Below are positions 54,601 to 64,000 of a stretch of DNA of 64,000 nt, piece by piece. This stretch comes from Populus alba (Eukaryota > Streptophyta > Magnoliopsida > Malpighiales > Salicaceae), in contig NC_133288.1 in NCBI RefSeq assembly GCF_005239225.2, positions 21,520,169 through 21,584,168 of the forward strand, in the 5' to 3' direction. The notes under the pieces were generated by a model. That model searched no databases. It was not told where the DNA came from and saw only the letters and a program-made list of their open reading frames with translations. The position numbers and the translations under genes are program-made. Position 1 is the stretch's first letter. Each line of letters opens with the position of its first letter.

Positions 54601-57600
54601 CTGGTGTGTGTCCTGGTAACTTATGGGAGAATAGAGGGTCTCACTACAGTGTTGACGTAGTTTGTAATTCTGAAATGCAGTTTGTTTCATCTACATCAGT
54701 TCTAGACCCTCATCCTGAGATGAAAGATGGGGTTCTTTGCTGTGTGCTAAACACCGAGGACACAGAAATCCCATGCAATGGTGATATACTCTTCCCCACT
54801 GAGTGGCACACAAGTTCAGCTGCCTCCTTAGCATCAAGAAGTTTTCAAGATGCTGGCAAACCAAATACTTTATTTGTTAAGGAATTACCAAGTAAAAAAA
54901 AAAGTGGTGGAGTTCCAGTAGGGGTGCACAGGGATCTAGATAATCCTAGACAACCACGCCCATCTTCTCAGATGACCAGATTACAGGTGATGCCAGAGCG
55001 TGGTCTACTCCATCCTGCAGGTGATCATGTTTTGAAATTTGAGTTGCCCAGCAGTGAAGCCACTAACAGGGGTGGTGCTGGTTTTGCTTCTGATGGTTCA
55101 ACTCAATTTAATTCAGCAGACAATGAGATGGAAACTCTTGTTCCTGCTAAAGTGAAGGAAGAAACTACAGAAACCCCACTGGTGAAGCATACGAGTCATG
55201 ATTCAGCAGATTCTTTAACAGAGAAACTGGATTTCGTTTCTGATTGCTTTACATATCCCCAGACAAACGTGTCTGCTGTTAAACAGGCAGATGATGCTCC
55301 AGCTGGAGTTCAAAATCATCAAGCATCACATATGAAAGTGGGCTCTTCAGATATTGCTGCTTCAGTACTAGCGGAAAACCATTCAATATCAGATCCAGCT
55401 GAGCCACCTATCCAGAGTGATGATGATGTACCGTGTTTTTCAGACATTGAAGCAATGGTAACCATACACTAACCTTCAAGCAGATGGGTCATTATTCGGT
55501 TTCTTTTGACCATTTCTCCTTTTTTTATATATAATATATATTTGCAATTCCACCTGTTATCAGATACTTGATATGGACTTAGATCCACAAGACCAGGATT
55601 TGTATTGCAGTGAGGAAGGTAACATACAGTCTGCTTAGTACCTAGCAATTACTTCTCTTATGTATGGATCCACTGGAAACATTCCACAAGCTTTGCAATA
55701 ATTCCCTGTACTCTGTTAGTCCTTGCCATGCTTGAAATCTGTTATCGCATGATGATACACCCTGGTGCTATCTTTTGCATCTTGGGGTTGGGGATGTTCT
55801 ACAAATCTCTAGCATTATTCTGTGTATCTGTTTTTCCCTTTTATTTTTAATTGCCTGTTGCCTTTTTTTCTTGAATATAATGCTTTATTATATCATAGAT
55901 GCATACAGTAACTTAGACTGGTGTGTATTAGTTAATCACATTATATGTGTAATGTTGTTTTGAATTTCTGACACGATGACAGCAAAATTAAGACAATCTC
56001 TATACTATTGTCTGCACAGCAATGAAAATACAAGTATATGCTGCCTGTATTGATAGTTACTTTGATTCGATTGAAGTTCTATCTCAGTATTCATAACTGA
56101 AATCATTGAAAGATATCACATATACTATCATCTGTGTGTTTGTGTGCGCCTTAGTGCACGCATGTTTAAGTGCACATGTTCTCGTGTTTTATATTAATAT
56201 CTTTAACTAATTTATTGACATGCTCTTGAAAAGTAATGCACTGTGTACATGCATTGTATCTAAGCATGGCATATAAGTTTCAATTGTTCTCTGCAGTCTC
56301 AAGATATCAGCATGAGGACATGAAGAGAGCAATCATAAGGCTGGAGCAGGGTGCTCATTCGTATATGCACAGATCCATTGCATCTCATGGAGCATTTGCA
56401 GTTATTTATGGTCGCCATTCAAAACATTATATTAAGAAGCCTGAGGTATTTCAAAGCTGCAAACTTACCTGATTGCTTACTATGTTGGGTATTTGCTTTA
56501 AGGAGTCCTGTTCTTTTTAATTCCTTTGTACTTTGCCTCGCCTACAAAACCACAACTAGAGCTATAACTTTATATATGTACTCAATGCTCATCCAAATTG
56601 TGTATCTGGAGCACTACTTGAGTGGTAAAAGTAAATTCTCTGGACAGTTTGGTAATTTTTGTATGATGGATATTCATGTTACACAAGTTAGGGGAAATGT
56701 TATTCGCACACCTCGTATCTGTTAACCGCACAACAATTGTCGAAGTGATCTAAATACCCCAATGAAATTTCATAATCACCCCTAATTTATTTGAAAAATC
56801 TGCCTGTTTTGTCTTTCATTGGTTGGTTTGAACTTGGTTTGGTGCTCTGGTTCCTTTTATCTCATTTGCAAATTCAATCATGATGAAACAGTAAACTTGT
56901 CAAGAGAATATTCCTACTGCTTTCTGTTTTAAGAATTATTGTATCAATATCAATAATAAAGTGAATAATATTTGTATGTATATATAAACTTCATTGATAC
57001 TCTGAGATGTTCTTATTGTGTAATCATCTAAAAATTATGTAAAATAATGAAAATAATGTTCCATATAAATACAGACAAGCATGGCATTCTTTTTAACATC
57101 TAACATAAATATTCATCTATTATCCAAAATGGACAGAAACCAAGAAATAATAAACTTTTATAATTGATCATGTTATTTTCAATTGATTGGATGCAAATGT
57201 TAAGTAAACTTTTACTTGAAAAGTTATATAATAAAAAAAAAATACTTTAGGGCAAGTGGTTTGGAACTTTTGGAAGATTTTTTTGCAATACAGAGACCTG
57301 GGTTCCACACGTAAGAAAATATCAAAATTCTCAGCTATAGGTAAGGTTAATTTGGAGATTTCCAGTGGGTATTTAAGTCATTTTAGAATCTTGTTCAGTA
57401 ACAAATCTTTGTGCGTGAATAACGTTTCCTGCTAGTTAGGAGTGGGAGATTATGTTTCTTTTTCTTTTTAAATTTAAGACTATGGAACCTCAATAAGATG
57501 CTGTTTTTTGTATGGAGCTTAAATTCTGAAGCTAAATATAATGTTTGACAGCCCATAAAGCTAAGAATTCATGTCTTGGGTTGGCAAGTAGGATTCAAGT

Positions 57601-59381
57601 GCATGTGAATTTTCTTGTGACCATGCAGGTATTACTTGGTAGAGCAACAGAAGATGTTACTGTCGACATTGACTTGGGAAGGGAAGGCCGTGCTAATAAA
57701 ATATCTCGACGGCAGGTGAGATCTGTCCAAGTTTATTGATGTATTTTAATGTTACTGTTATTGGCTTACTCTCGTTTTCTTTTTTGTCCTAAAGATTTTA
57801 GAATTCAGAAAGTTTTTTTGTTGTTCTTTTTGTAAATTCAAGGATTTGCTGGGTTTCTTTCAAACATCTTGCCAGCATTTACTAACTCAACAAACTGGTA
57901 AATTAAAGAAAAGTTGCATGTTAAAGAGTCATGAAAAGTGAAAATTGTTTATTACATATGGATTAAGATAGGTTGAAATTGATGATGGTATTTACATTTA
58001 ATTTTTTTAACAAAATTTGTAATCATAGCAATGCAAAATCACATGAAAATCAAACTTGTGATTGCCTTACTGGCCATTCAAGAATACATGTGGGAGTTCT
58101 GGATCTTGAAGTGCTGTAAACCAAAAGATTCGAGTAAAGTTTACTCAAGTTGTAGTGACCGAAAAGAATGAAGTAATCTTTTTGAATTTAGCATCCTTTG
58201 GCTCCATCATGCACACCACGCTTTCTCGCTTCTAAATTCAATGTCTCTTCTTTTTACCTATCTCTGCTAGTCCACTAAGGCGCCTACTTTTTTCTTTAAG
58301 TGCATTTAACTTAATCATTTATTCTGTTTAGGCCACTATAAATTTGGACAAAATTGGATCTTTTTATCTGAAAAACCTTGGCAAGTGCTCTCTCTCAGTG
58401 AATGACAAGGAAATAGCCCCTGGACAGAGTCTAAGCCTTTCTTCTGGTTGTTTGATTGAGGTTTGTTGCAACAGGTCTTTCTTCAGCATTATGCATGGTT
58501 AATAAGATGTTCTTGTTGTGTAGAATTTCCATGTAGTGATCTCTGCAATTTTATCTGTATTGAACTTTTTGTTGGCTTTTTCCATGCCTGCTTTTACCTA
58601 TCAGGGTTTATGCAAGTAATTTTTAACAATAACAAAATCGGCCATTTATCATGACCAAGTTTAAACTTCGTGTAGATAGAACGAAAGAGATGCCATCTTT
58701 CACTAAGGCTTTTTACAATAATTGAGATGAACCCTCTTCATTTTGTTGGTCAAACTGCCATTTTAAAAAGAGTATTTAATATCTTGAATTGATTTGTCTT
58801 GAATCTTAATGTAGTTTCTTTCTTGTATATCATTCATTCACATACTGACACCCATTAGGCAAGAGCCTACGAGGTAATGTTGAGAATTTTACTGCTTCTG
58901 TATATGCACTTGTAAACTTTGTCTCTTCCTCTCTTCTTCCCAGCTGCCCTTTGTTTTTTCGCATTGTGTACATCCTAAGTAGTTTCTCGATGCTGTGAAT
59001 TGACTACAAGATTGCACTCTATTTTATTTATGTGCCAGCAGCTCGTGTATCACTTTTTTCACAACCCACATAATTGACCACCATTAAACAGCATCTGTAG
59101 GTTCCTATGGAAACCTTAAAATTTTGTTTTCTCCTAACATTAACAGAGGCAATTTATTTTGTTGCAATTGGACACTGGTGTCTTAATCCATGAATGGTTT
59201 TATCCTCTACATGCTTTATTCCTCAAAGTTTTATGCTTGCACTATACACCTAATCGTAAGTAATTTCTCGGTGTTTGTGATTTTGCAGATTAGGGGAATG
59301 CCTTTCATATTTGAGATAAACCAAACTTGTGTGAAGCAATATCTAGCCAAGAAGAACCAAACCCAGGAGCACCTGGTTTGA
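51610..59381 (+). CDS. Microspherule protein 1 (MCRS1)-like protein with C-terminal FHA domain
   Basis: A nuclear protein. In animals MCRS1 is part of INO80 and NSL chromatin complexes, and the plant role is less known. Seven exons join in phase to 870 residues: 51610-51678, 53427-55457, 55564-55618, 56297-56445, 57629-57715, 58332-58460 and 59289-59381. The N-terminal MCRS_N-type part has SPWTPGDDVLLRDSIE followed by AGASLESLAKGAVQFSRKFT and REIQDRWYSLLYDP, a Myb/SANT-like segment across the exon 1-2 junction. Exon 2 is 2 kb and encodes a long acidic, Ser-rich, probably disordered middle. DLDPQDQDLYCSEE precedes a helical RYQHEDMKRAIIRLEQGA. The FHA domain covers about residues 750-860, with VLLGRATEDVTVDIDLG, KISRRQATINL and CSLSVNDKEIAPGQ giving the GR, SRRQA and N signatures for phosphothreonine binding. 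The first intron is unusually long (about 1.75 kb). Confidence 0.92.
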
Positions 59382-59814
59382 ATCGCACCATGAATCAGAG
59401 CGTATTCAGAAGGTGCTAATTTTTTTCCTTGTGCTTTCTGGGTTCTTTCTGTAAGCTATGTTCAGTCTGTTGTATGTAGATCCGCTGCCTTCGAAAGAGG
59501 GAGTAGTGTTCTCTAATGGTAGAGAGGTATATTCCACACAGTGTTTCCCGTGCTATGCTGTGGCGGGTTGGATTGAATTTTTTCTTTGACGAGCAAAAAC
59601 AAATTTTTTTCAAATAATGTTAATGTGTTTTTTTAGCATAAAAAATTTAAATTATATGAGATTGATTTGATATTACCTGATCAACTTAGTAAGTTAAGAA
59701 TAACTTGGACTATTAATAAAAATATAGCCTGACTAAAAAATAATTAAGAATAAATTTTTTTTAAGTATTGAAATGACAACATATTATATCAACTCGAATT
59801 AACTATAATTAACC
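59382..59814. other. 3' region of the FHA gene
   Basis: The first 200-250 bases are probably 3' untranslated sequence. The remainder, from about 59640, runs into the dispersed repeat family (phrases such as AATAAAAATATAGCCTGAC that recur at 63630). No gene is found. Confidence 0.4.
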
Positions 59815-60400
59815 TGTCAATCTGCTACCCAGATCATGAGACTTTTTATAACCCTATAGAAAAAACATAAAATAAAAATTATTAAACTCAAATTTTCAAT
59901 TAACCCAGTGTTGAAGGATGAAACCGAAAAAAAATCAGCTAAAAAAAAAACTGAGTGAACTCAGATTAATTTGTTAAACCTAAGGCTTGAGACTGAGATA
60001 ATTCTTTTAAAAAAATCAAAATAAATTATAAAACTTAAATTATAATCAACTTAATGTTGAAGAATGAAATTTAAAAAAAATCAATTAAAAAAAATCAAAA
60101 AACCACTCGAGTTAACTAAATAAACTCATGATTTGAGTTATAAGATCAGGATAACCTTGAAGAATGCAAATTAAAATAAATTATGAAGCCTAATTCCAAT
60201 CTCAATATTAAGGATGAAATTGAAAAAAGCTCGACTAAAAAAAAAAAAAAAACCTGAGTCAATCGGTTCAACTTGCGACCTGAGCCAAAAGACTATGATA
60301 ACTCTATAGAAAGCCAATAAAATAAATTATAAAGCTCAATTATTTCTAATCAATTCAATGTTAAAGGATTAAATTGAAAAAAATTAGATAAAAAATTACA
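59815..60400 (+). repeat. Dispersed repeat with ~150-base units, four diverged units
   Basis: The anchor phrase AAGGATGAAATTGAAAA, with variants, occurs at about 59916, 60062, 60210 and 60364, spaced 146-154 bases. Between anchors come CTCGAGTTAAC-, GAGTTATAAGATCAGGATAACC- and AAATAAATTATAAAGC-like phrases in constant order. The same family lies at 63690-64000 (same orientation) and 27850-28720 (opposite). It is non-coding. Confidence 0.6.
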
Positions 60401-60504
60401 AGTTACTACTCCACTTGTAAATAATGAGAAATTATAGAAGGAAGATAGATAAAAAAAGATGAACGCATCAACATTCAGAAGTTTAATAGGAAGTTTACTA
60501 TATC

Positions 60505-61118
60505 TAACAACAACAAGACCATAATATAATATATGCAACGTCTACTATCGAGATCATGCAAAGTCCAAGCCAAATCCATTTTGGAGTTGCTAAAAGAATA
60601 CTTAGATACTTGTAAGGCATAAAAAAGTATAAACCAACTACAAAAGCAAGATTAATTGAATACACAACCAGTGATTGGGTTGGATCAATTGATAATATGA
60701 AAAACACTTCAGACTACATATTTTCACTCGATTCTAGAGTATTCTCTTGGGCATCTAAAAAGTAAGAGTCTATATCATAATTAATAGCTAAAGCAGAGTA
60801 TGTGACAATCGCAAGAGCAACAAGTCAAGCTATATGACTTGGAAGAACACTAGAAGACATGAAAGAACAGTAACAAAGATCTACAACAATATTATGTGAT
60901 AATAAGTCAAAGATTGCTATGATAAAAAATCATGCATTCTATAACAAAATTAAACACATATCAATCAAATATCATTTTCTATAAGAAACAGTTGGCAACA
61001 AAGAAATCAAGTTCGAGTATTACAAGACTGAAAAAACAACTAGCAAATATCTTCATGAAAGCACTTCCACAAGTCAAATTCAAGGCGCTAGAAGATCAAT
61101 TTGAAATATCAGTGTAAT
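60505..61118 (+). pseudogene. Ty1/copia remnant: end of reverse transcriptase and RNase H
   Basis: Plus-strand translation with several stops and frame changes still shows the copia C-terminal order. SRSCKVQAKSI (from LSRFMQSP-type text) comes first, then AKRILRYL, IEYTTSDWVGSIDNMKNTSD and YIFSLDSRVFSWASKK. LIAKAEYVTIARATSQAI and [20 protein letters not shown] follow, then [10 protein letters not shown], and finally ANIFMKALPQVKFKALEDQF ending at a stop near 61117. Gag, protease, integrase and most reverse transcriptase are absent. It could be the 3' part of a relative of the element at 9527-11189, but nothing overlaps to prove it. Confidence 0.82.
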
Positions 61119-61619
61119 AAAAAAAAATATTAAATTATTAATGGACTTAAAAGAAGATTCTATATATCAATTATAGAAAATACTACAAATTACAAGTTAT
61201 TCTAAGCTAAACAAAAACCAATGCTAAGATTAAAGCCTTTGTCCTAAAACTCTCCTCCTTGTATTATGTCTTCCATCAACAAAGATTTTGCTATGTATAT
61301 CCCACGTCCTGCAACCATTTCCAAACTATAAATTAAATCCTTCTTTTACTAAATTACTACAACTATAAACCTTAACTATCAAACTACATTCATTTCAATT
61401 TCTAATTACTAAAACCTCTAAATTACCTCTTAAACTACCATCATCTTCTAACACTTATTCATTACTTTTTGAAGGATAAGACTGGAAATAAACTTCATTC
61501 TCCCATCAAAGTCATTTCTCAATCTCACAATGGATTTTCAATCTCATAAAATTAAACTGTGCTCTCCTCTTTCCTCTTTACCTATCAGATTGATTTTTTG
61601 TTTTGTAAGACAACAGTTC
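61119..61619. other. Intergenic after the copia remnant
   Basis: AT-rich, then more C-rich (61230-61600). This could include the decayed 3' LTR of the copia remnant, but no bounded LTR was identified. No gene is found. Confidence 0.35.
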
Positions 61620-61745
61620 CCAAATTCTGAGCCGAAAGTTCACTGGTGAGGTTGCAATATTCCTTAATGATTTGTTGCACTGATATACATGAAGAGTAAC
61701 CCACCGGGTCAAGAGTGATCTGAGCAAGAAACATGGAAAACCAAC
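61620..61745 (-). pseudogene. Inverted fragment of the LRR gene
   Basis: The minus strand reads CAGATCACTCTTGACCCGGT and continues GGGTTACTCT, encoding ITLDPVGYSS. The LRR gene at about 62370-62400 has the same text with one base changed, encoding ITLDPVGYSG. Weaker matches follow in the right order: TCATGTATATCAGTGCAAC against CTTGATGTATCAGACAAC, and ATTGCAACCTCACC against TTCCAACCTCACT. It is in inverted orientation and about 650 bases from its likely parent segment. Confidence 0.6.
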
Positions 61746-61933
61746 AGGACCGGCTAATCAATATCTGTATCTTTTGGATTCTCTTTTTCATTTTTTAATT
61801 TTTGCATGTATTCAGTTCACGCCCAGTCAGAGGATCTCACATGGGACCCTGCTACATTCCTTGTAGTCAAGTCCAACGGTTTGAATATGACTATGGCCGA
61901 TGTCAAATCTCACAACTCTATATATCTAGTCTC

Positions 61934-61940
61934 TATAAAA
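61934..61940 (+). promoter_or_regulatory. TATA box of the LRR gene
   Basis: TATAAAA within CTCTATAAAATAAGG, about 155 bases before the LRR start codon. It suggests a transcription start near 61965 and a leader of about 130 bases. It is the only good TATA box in the 300 bases upstream. Confidence 0.55.
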
Positions 61941-62093
61941 TAAGGAGTCCAAAAACCCAATTCGCAAGACACAATCGAAGTATCTTACTCTCTAGTTTCT
62001 AGTTACTGCTTCCCTGCACAACCTTCTAAACCCAGATCCAATATTCACTCACTTATTTCCCTATCTACGTTTATCTAGTCACTCTTTGTGAAA

Positions 62094-63377
62094 ATGTCAA
62101 AAAGCATATGCAATCTCAACCTTTCTCTACAGTATCTCCTTTTGATGATCACTTTACTGTTGCTTAAAGTAGATTCAAGAACGCACCCTGGAGACGTACG
62201 AGTGCTCAAGGATCTAAAGCATGGGTTGCACCCCGAGTCCATAGCTCCCGGATCTTGCTTGAGCTCGTGGGACTTCTCAGTGGATCCATGCGACCATATC
62301 TTCAGTGACAGATTCACTTGTGGGTTCAGGTGTGACTGGTTTGCTTCTGGTTTCTTCCGAGTCACTGAGATCACTCTTGACCCAGTGGGTTACTCTGGTT
62401 TACTCTCTTCAACCACCTGGAATCTGCCTTACTTGCAAATTCTTGATGTATCAGACAACTCCTTCTATGGCTCAATCCCAGACTCACTTTCCAACCTCAC
62501 TCGGCTCCGTCGACTGAGTCTCTCAATGAACTTGCTTTCTGGAAAAATGCCCGTCTCTCTCGTGTCTCTGGCCCACCTCGAAGAGCTTTATCTTGATAGC
62601 AACAGTCTCCATGGATCCATACCATCAAGCTTCAACTCTCTTGTAAGCTTGAAAAGGCTTGAAATCCAAGAAAACAATCTCTCTGGCGAGTTTCCTGATC
62701 TGGGTGCTCTCAAAGACCTGAATTATCTTGATGCTAGTGACAACCAAATATCTGGTGAAGTTCCTTCAACACTACCGGTGTCTCTTGTTGAGCTATCAAT
62801 GCGAAACAACAACTTACGAGGAAAGCTACCTGTTAATGTAAGCGATTTGGAGTTTTTACAGGTCTTGGATCTTAGCCACAACAAGTTATCCGGTCCTATT
62901 TTATCAGTTCTTTTTGACCATCCTTCTCTTCAACAACTTACCCTTTCCCATAATAATTTCACGTTCCTGCAAGTTCCAGGTACAGTGGGTCTAACAAGCA
63001 AGTTAATAGCTCTTGATTCGAGCTACAATGATCTTAGAGGCATATTACCAGGTTTTTTGTGTTCGATGCCGAAGTTGTCATCTTTGTCTCTAGAGAATAA
63101 CAAGTTTACAGGAATGATACCATCCCAGTATGCTTTGAAAGTGGCTGTTCCTAGGAGCAATTCGTCCTCGTTGGAGAGGCTATTATTAGGTGGGAACTAC
63201 TTGTTTGGTCCAATTCCAAGTGCTCTGATGGGTTTAAAACCGGGTTCTGCTAATGTGAGTTTGGTGGATAATTGTTTGTATAGGTGTCCTGATACCTTCT
63301 TCTTTTGTCAAGGTGGGAATCAGAAGTCATTAGTGGACTGTAAGAAGAGATTTGAAACAGTGATCCCTTTGGATTAG
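62094..63377 (+). CDS. Secreted leucine-rich-repeat protein (receptor-like protein without kinase)
   Basis: A single-exon gene of 427 residues, with the first ATG at 62094. A hydrophobic signal peptide (about residues 8-28, YLLLMITLLLLK) leads into an LRR N-terminal cap with paired cysteines (around SCLSSWDFSVDPCD and FTCGFRCDW). About ten LRRs of the plant extracellular type follow (LxxLxxLxLxxNxLxGxIP), such as LQILDVSDNSFYGSIPDSL, LEELYLDSNSLHGSIPSSF and LSSLSLENNKFTGMIPSQY. A C-terminal Cys-rich cap (NCLYRCPDTFFFC) ends the protein. There is no transmembrane helix and no kinase domain, so it is probably apoplastic or wall-attached, like polygalacturonase-inhibitor-type LRR proteins, with a role in recognition or defence. 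The exact family member is not recognised. A TATA box lies at 61934 and an inverted gene fragment just upstream. Confidence 0.9.
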   Translation: MSKSICNLNLSLQYLLLMITLLLLKVDSRTHPGDVRVLKDLKHGLHPESIAPGSCLSSWDFSVDPCDHIFSDRFTCGFRCDWFASGFFRVTEITLDPVGYSGLLSSTTWNLPYLQILDVSDNSFYGSIPDSLSNLTRLRRLSLSMNLLSGKMPVSLVSLAHLEELYLDSNSLHGSIPSSFNSLVSLKRLEIQENNLSGEFPDLGALKDLNYLDASDNQISGEVPSTLPVSLVELSMRNNNLRGKLPVNVSDLEFLQVLDLSHNKLSGPILSVLFDHPSLQQLTLSHNNFTFLQVPGTVGLTSKLIALDSSYNDLRGILPGFLCSMPKLSSLSLENNKFTGMIPSQYALKVAVPRSNSSSLERLLLGGNYLFGPIPSALMGLKPGSANVSLVDNCLYRCPDTFFFCQGGNQKSLVDCKKRFETVIPLD

Positions 63378-63689
63378 AACACCAAACTAACCAATGATAA
63401 TACAATATTTTCCTTTAAAGTTTTATCTCCATTTTTCTGGTTTTTATTTAAAAACTTAAACAGAAGTTTTAGTTAGCACTTTTAAAAGAAAATAGATTAT
63501 TTTCTGCACTATTGCTGGTTTGGATTATTTTTTTACGTGAAAAAAATATTTAAGTGTTGTTAATGCATTAATTGAATTAATGTGATTTAGTCGACTAGAC
63601 ATGTGTGAAGACAACCCAAATAATTGATAAAAATATAGTTTGACAAAAAAAAATAAAAATCAAGACATCTTTTTTTTTAAAATATTAAA
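63378..63689. other. 3' region of the LRR gene
   Basis: Probable 3' untranslated sequence for the first 100-150 bases, then AT-rich DNA leading into the dispersed repeat. No gene is found. Confidence 0.4.
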
Positions 63690-64000
63690 ACAAAAACATA
63701 ATATATATATCAACTCGGGTTAACCTATCAAATATTCTATTACTTGGATCATAAGACCTTGATAACCCTATAAAAAACAAATAAAAAAAGTTATTAAACT
63801 CAATTCTCAATCAAATCAATATTGAAAAATAAAATTAAAAATAAAATTCAAATAAAAAATAATTCGAGTTAAACCGGGCTGACCTATCAAATTTGAGTCA
63901 TAATATCAGGATAACACCATAGAAAAAAAATCAAAATAAATTGTGAAACTCAATTCTCAATCAACCCGATGTTAAATAATGAAATTTCTTTAAAAAAATC
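63690..64000 (+). repeat. Dispersed repeat with ~150-base units, at the window edge
   Basis: Two units in the same orientation as 59815-60400, with anchors at about 63823 and 63974 and the phrases AACTCGGGTTAACCTATCAA and TCAGGATAACACC. The array runs off the end of the window. Confidence 0.55.

Overview
The window is nuclear DNA from a woody eudicot, most probably a poplar (Populus) or close relative. This rests on intron-containing plant genes with GT-AG introns, AT-rich intergenic DNA packed with small inverted-repeat elements, and dispersed repeat families that I associate with Populus. The species call is inference; the plant nature is certain. No bacterial, organellar, CRISPR or prophage feature is present, and I found no clearly undescribed biological system.

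Seven genes are well supported, and six were rebuilt exon by exon with consistent reading phase. From left to right: the TFIIF beta subunit (minus, 2078-4640); an intronless H3.1-type histone H3 (minus, 6989-7399); an RD19/cathepsin F-like papain-family cysteine protease (plus, 13044-14690); the a subunit of the vacuolar H+-ATPase with 18 exons and 817 residues (minus, 15739-21926), tail to tail with the protease; a SHI/STY/LRP1 (SRS) zinc-finger transcription factor (minus, 34141-35570); a microspherule protein 1-like FHA protein (plus, 51610-59381); and a secreted, kinase-less leucine-rich-repeat protein (plus, 62094-63377). They are unrelated housekeeping, developmental and defence-type genes with no operon-like logic.

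Between them lie broken genes and repeats. The best broken gene is a previously intact AP3/TM6-lineage MADS-box gene at 48262-48989. Its exons 2, 3 and 4 keep 67, 62 and 100 bases, while the start codon is lost, exon 1 is frameshifted, the K-box has a stop, and the exon 4 donor is GC. Two Ty1/copia remnants are present: a 5' LTR-gag-protease piece (minus, about 9530-11189) and an RNase H piece (plus, about 60505-61118). A small inverted fragment of the LRR gene sits about 650 bases upstream of its parent segment.

The gene-poor stretches 22-34 kb, 36-48 kb and 49-51.6 kb hold AT-rich MITE-like elements, a larger terminal-inverted-repeat element in two copies, a pair of LTR-like direct repeats at 23-25 kb, a roughly 150-base repeat family at three places, and several microsatellites.
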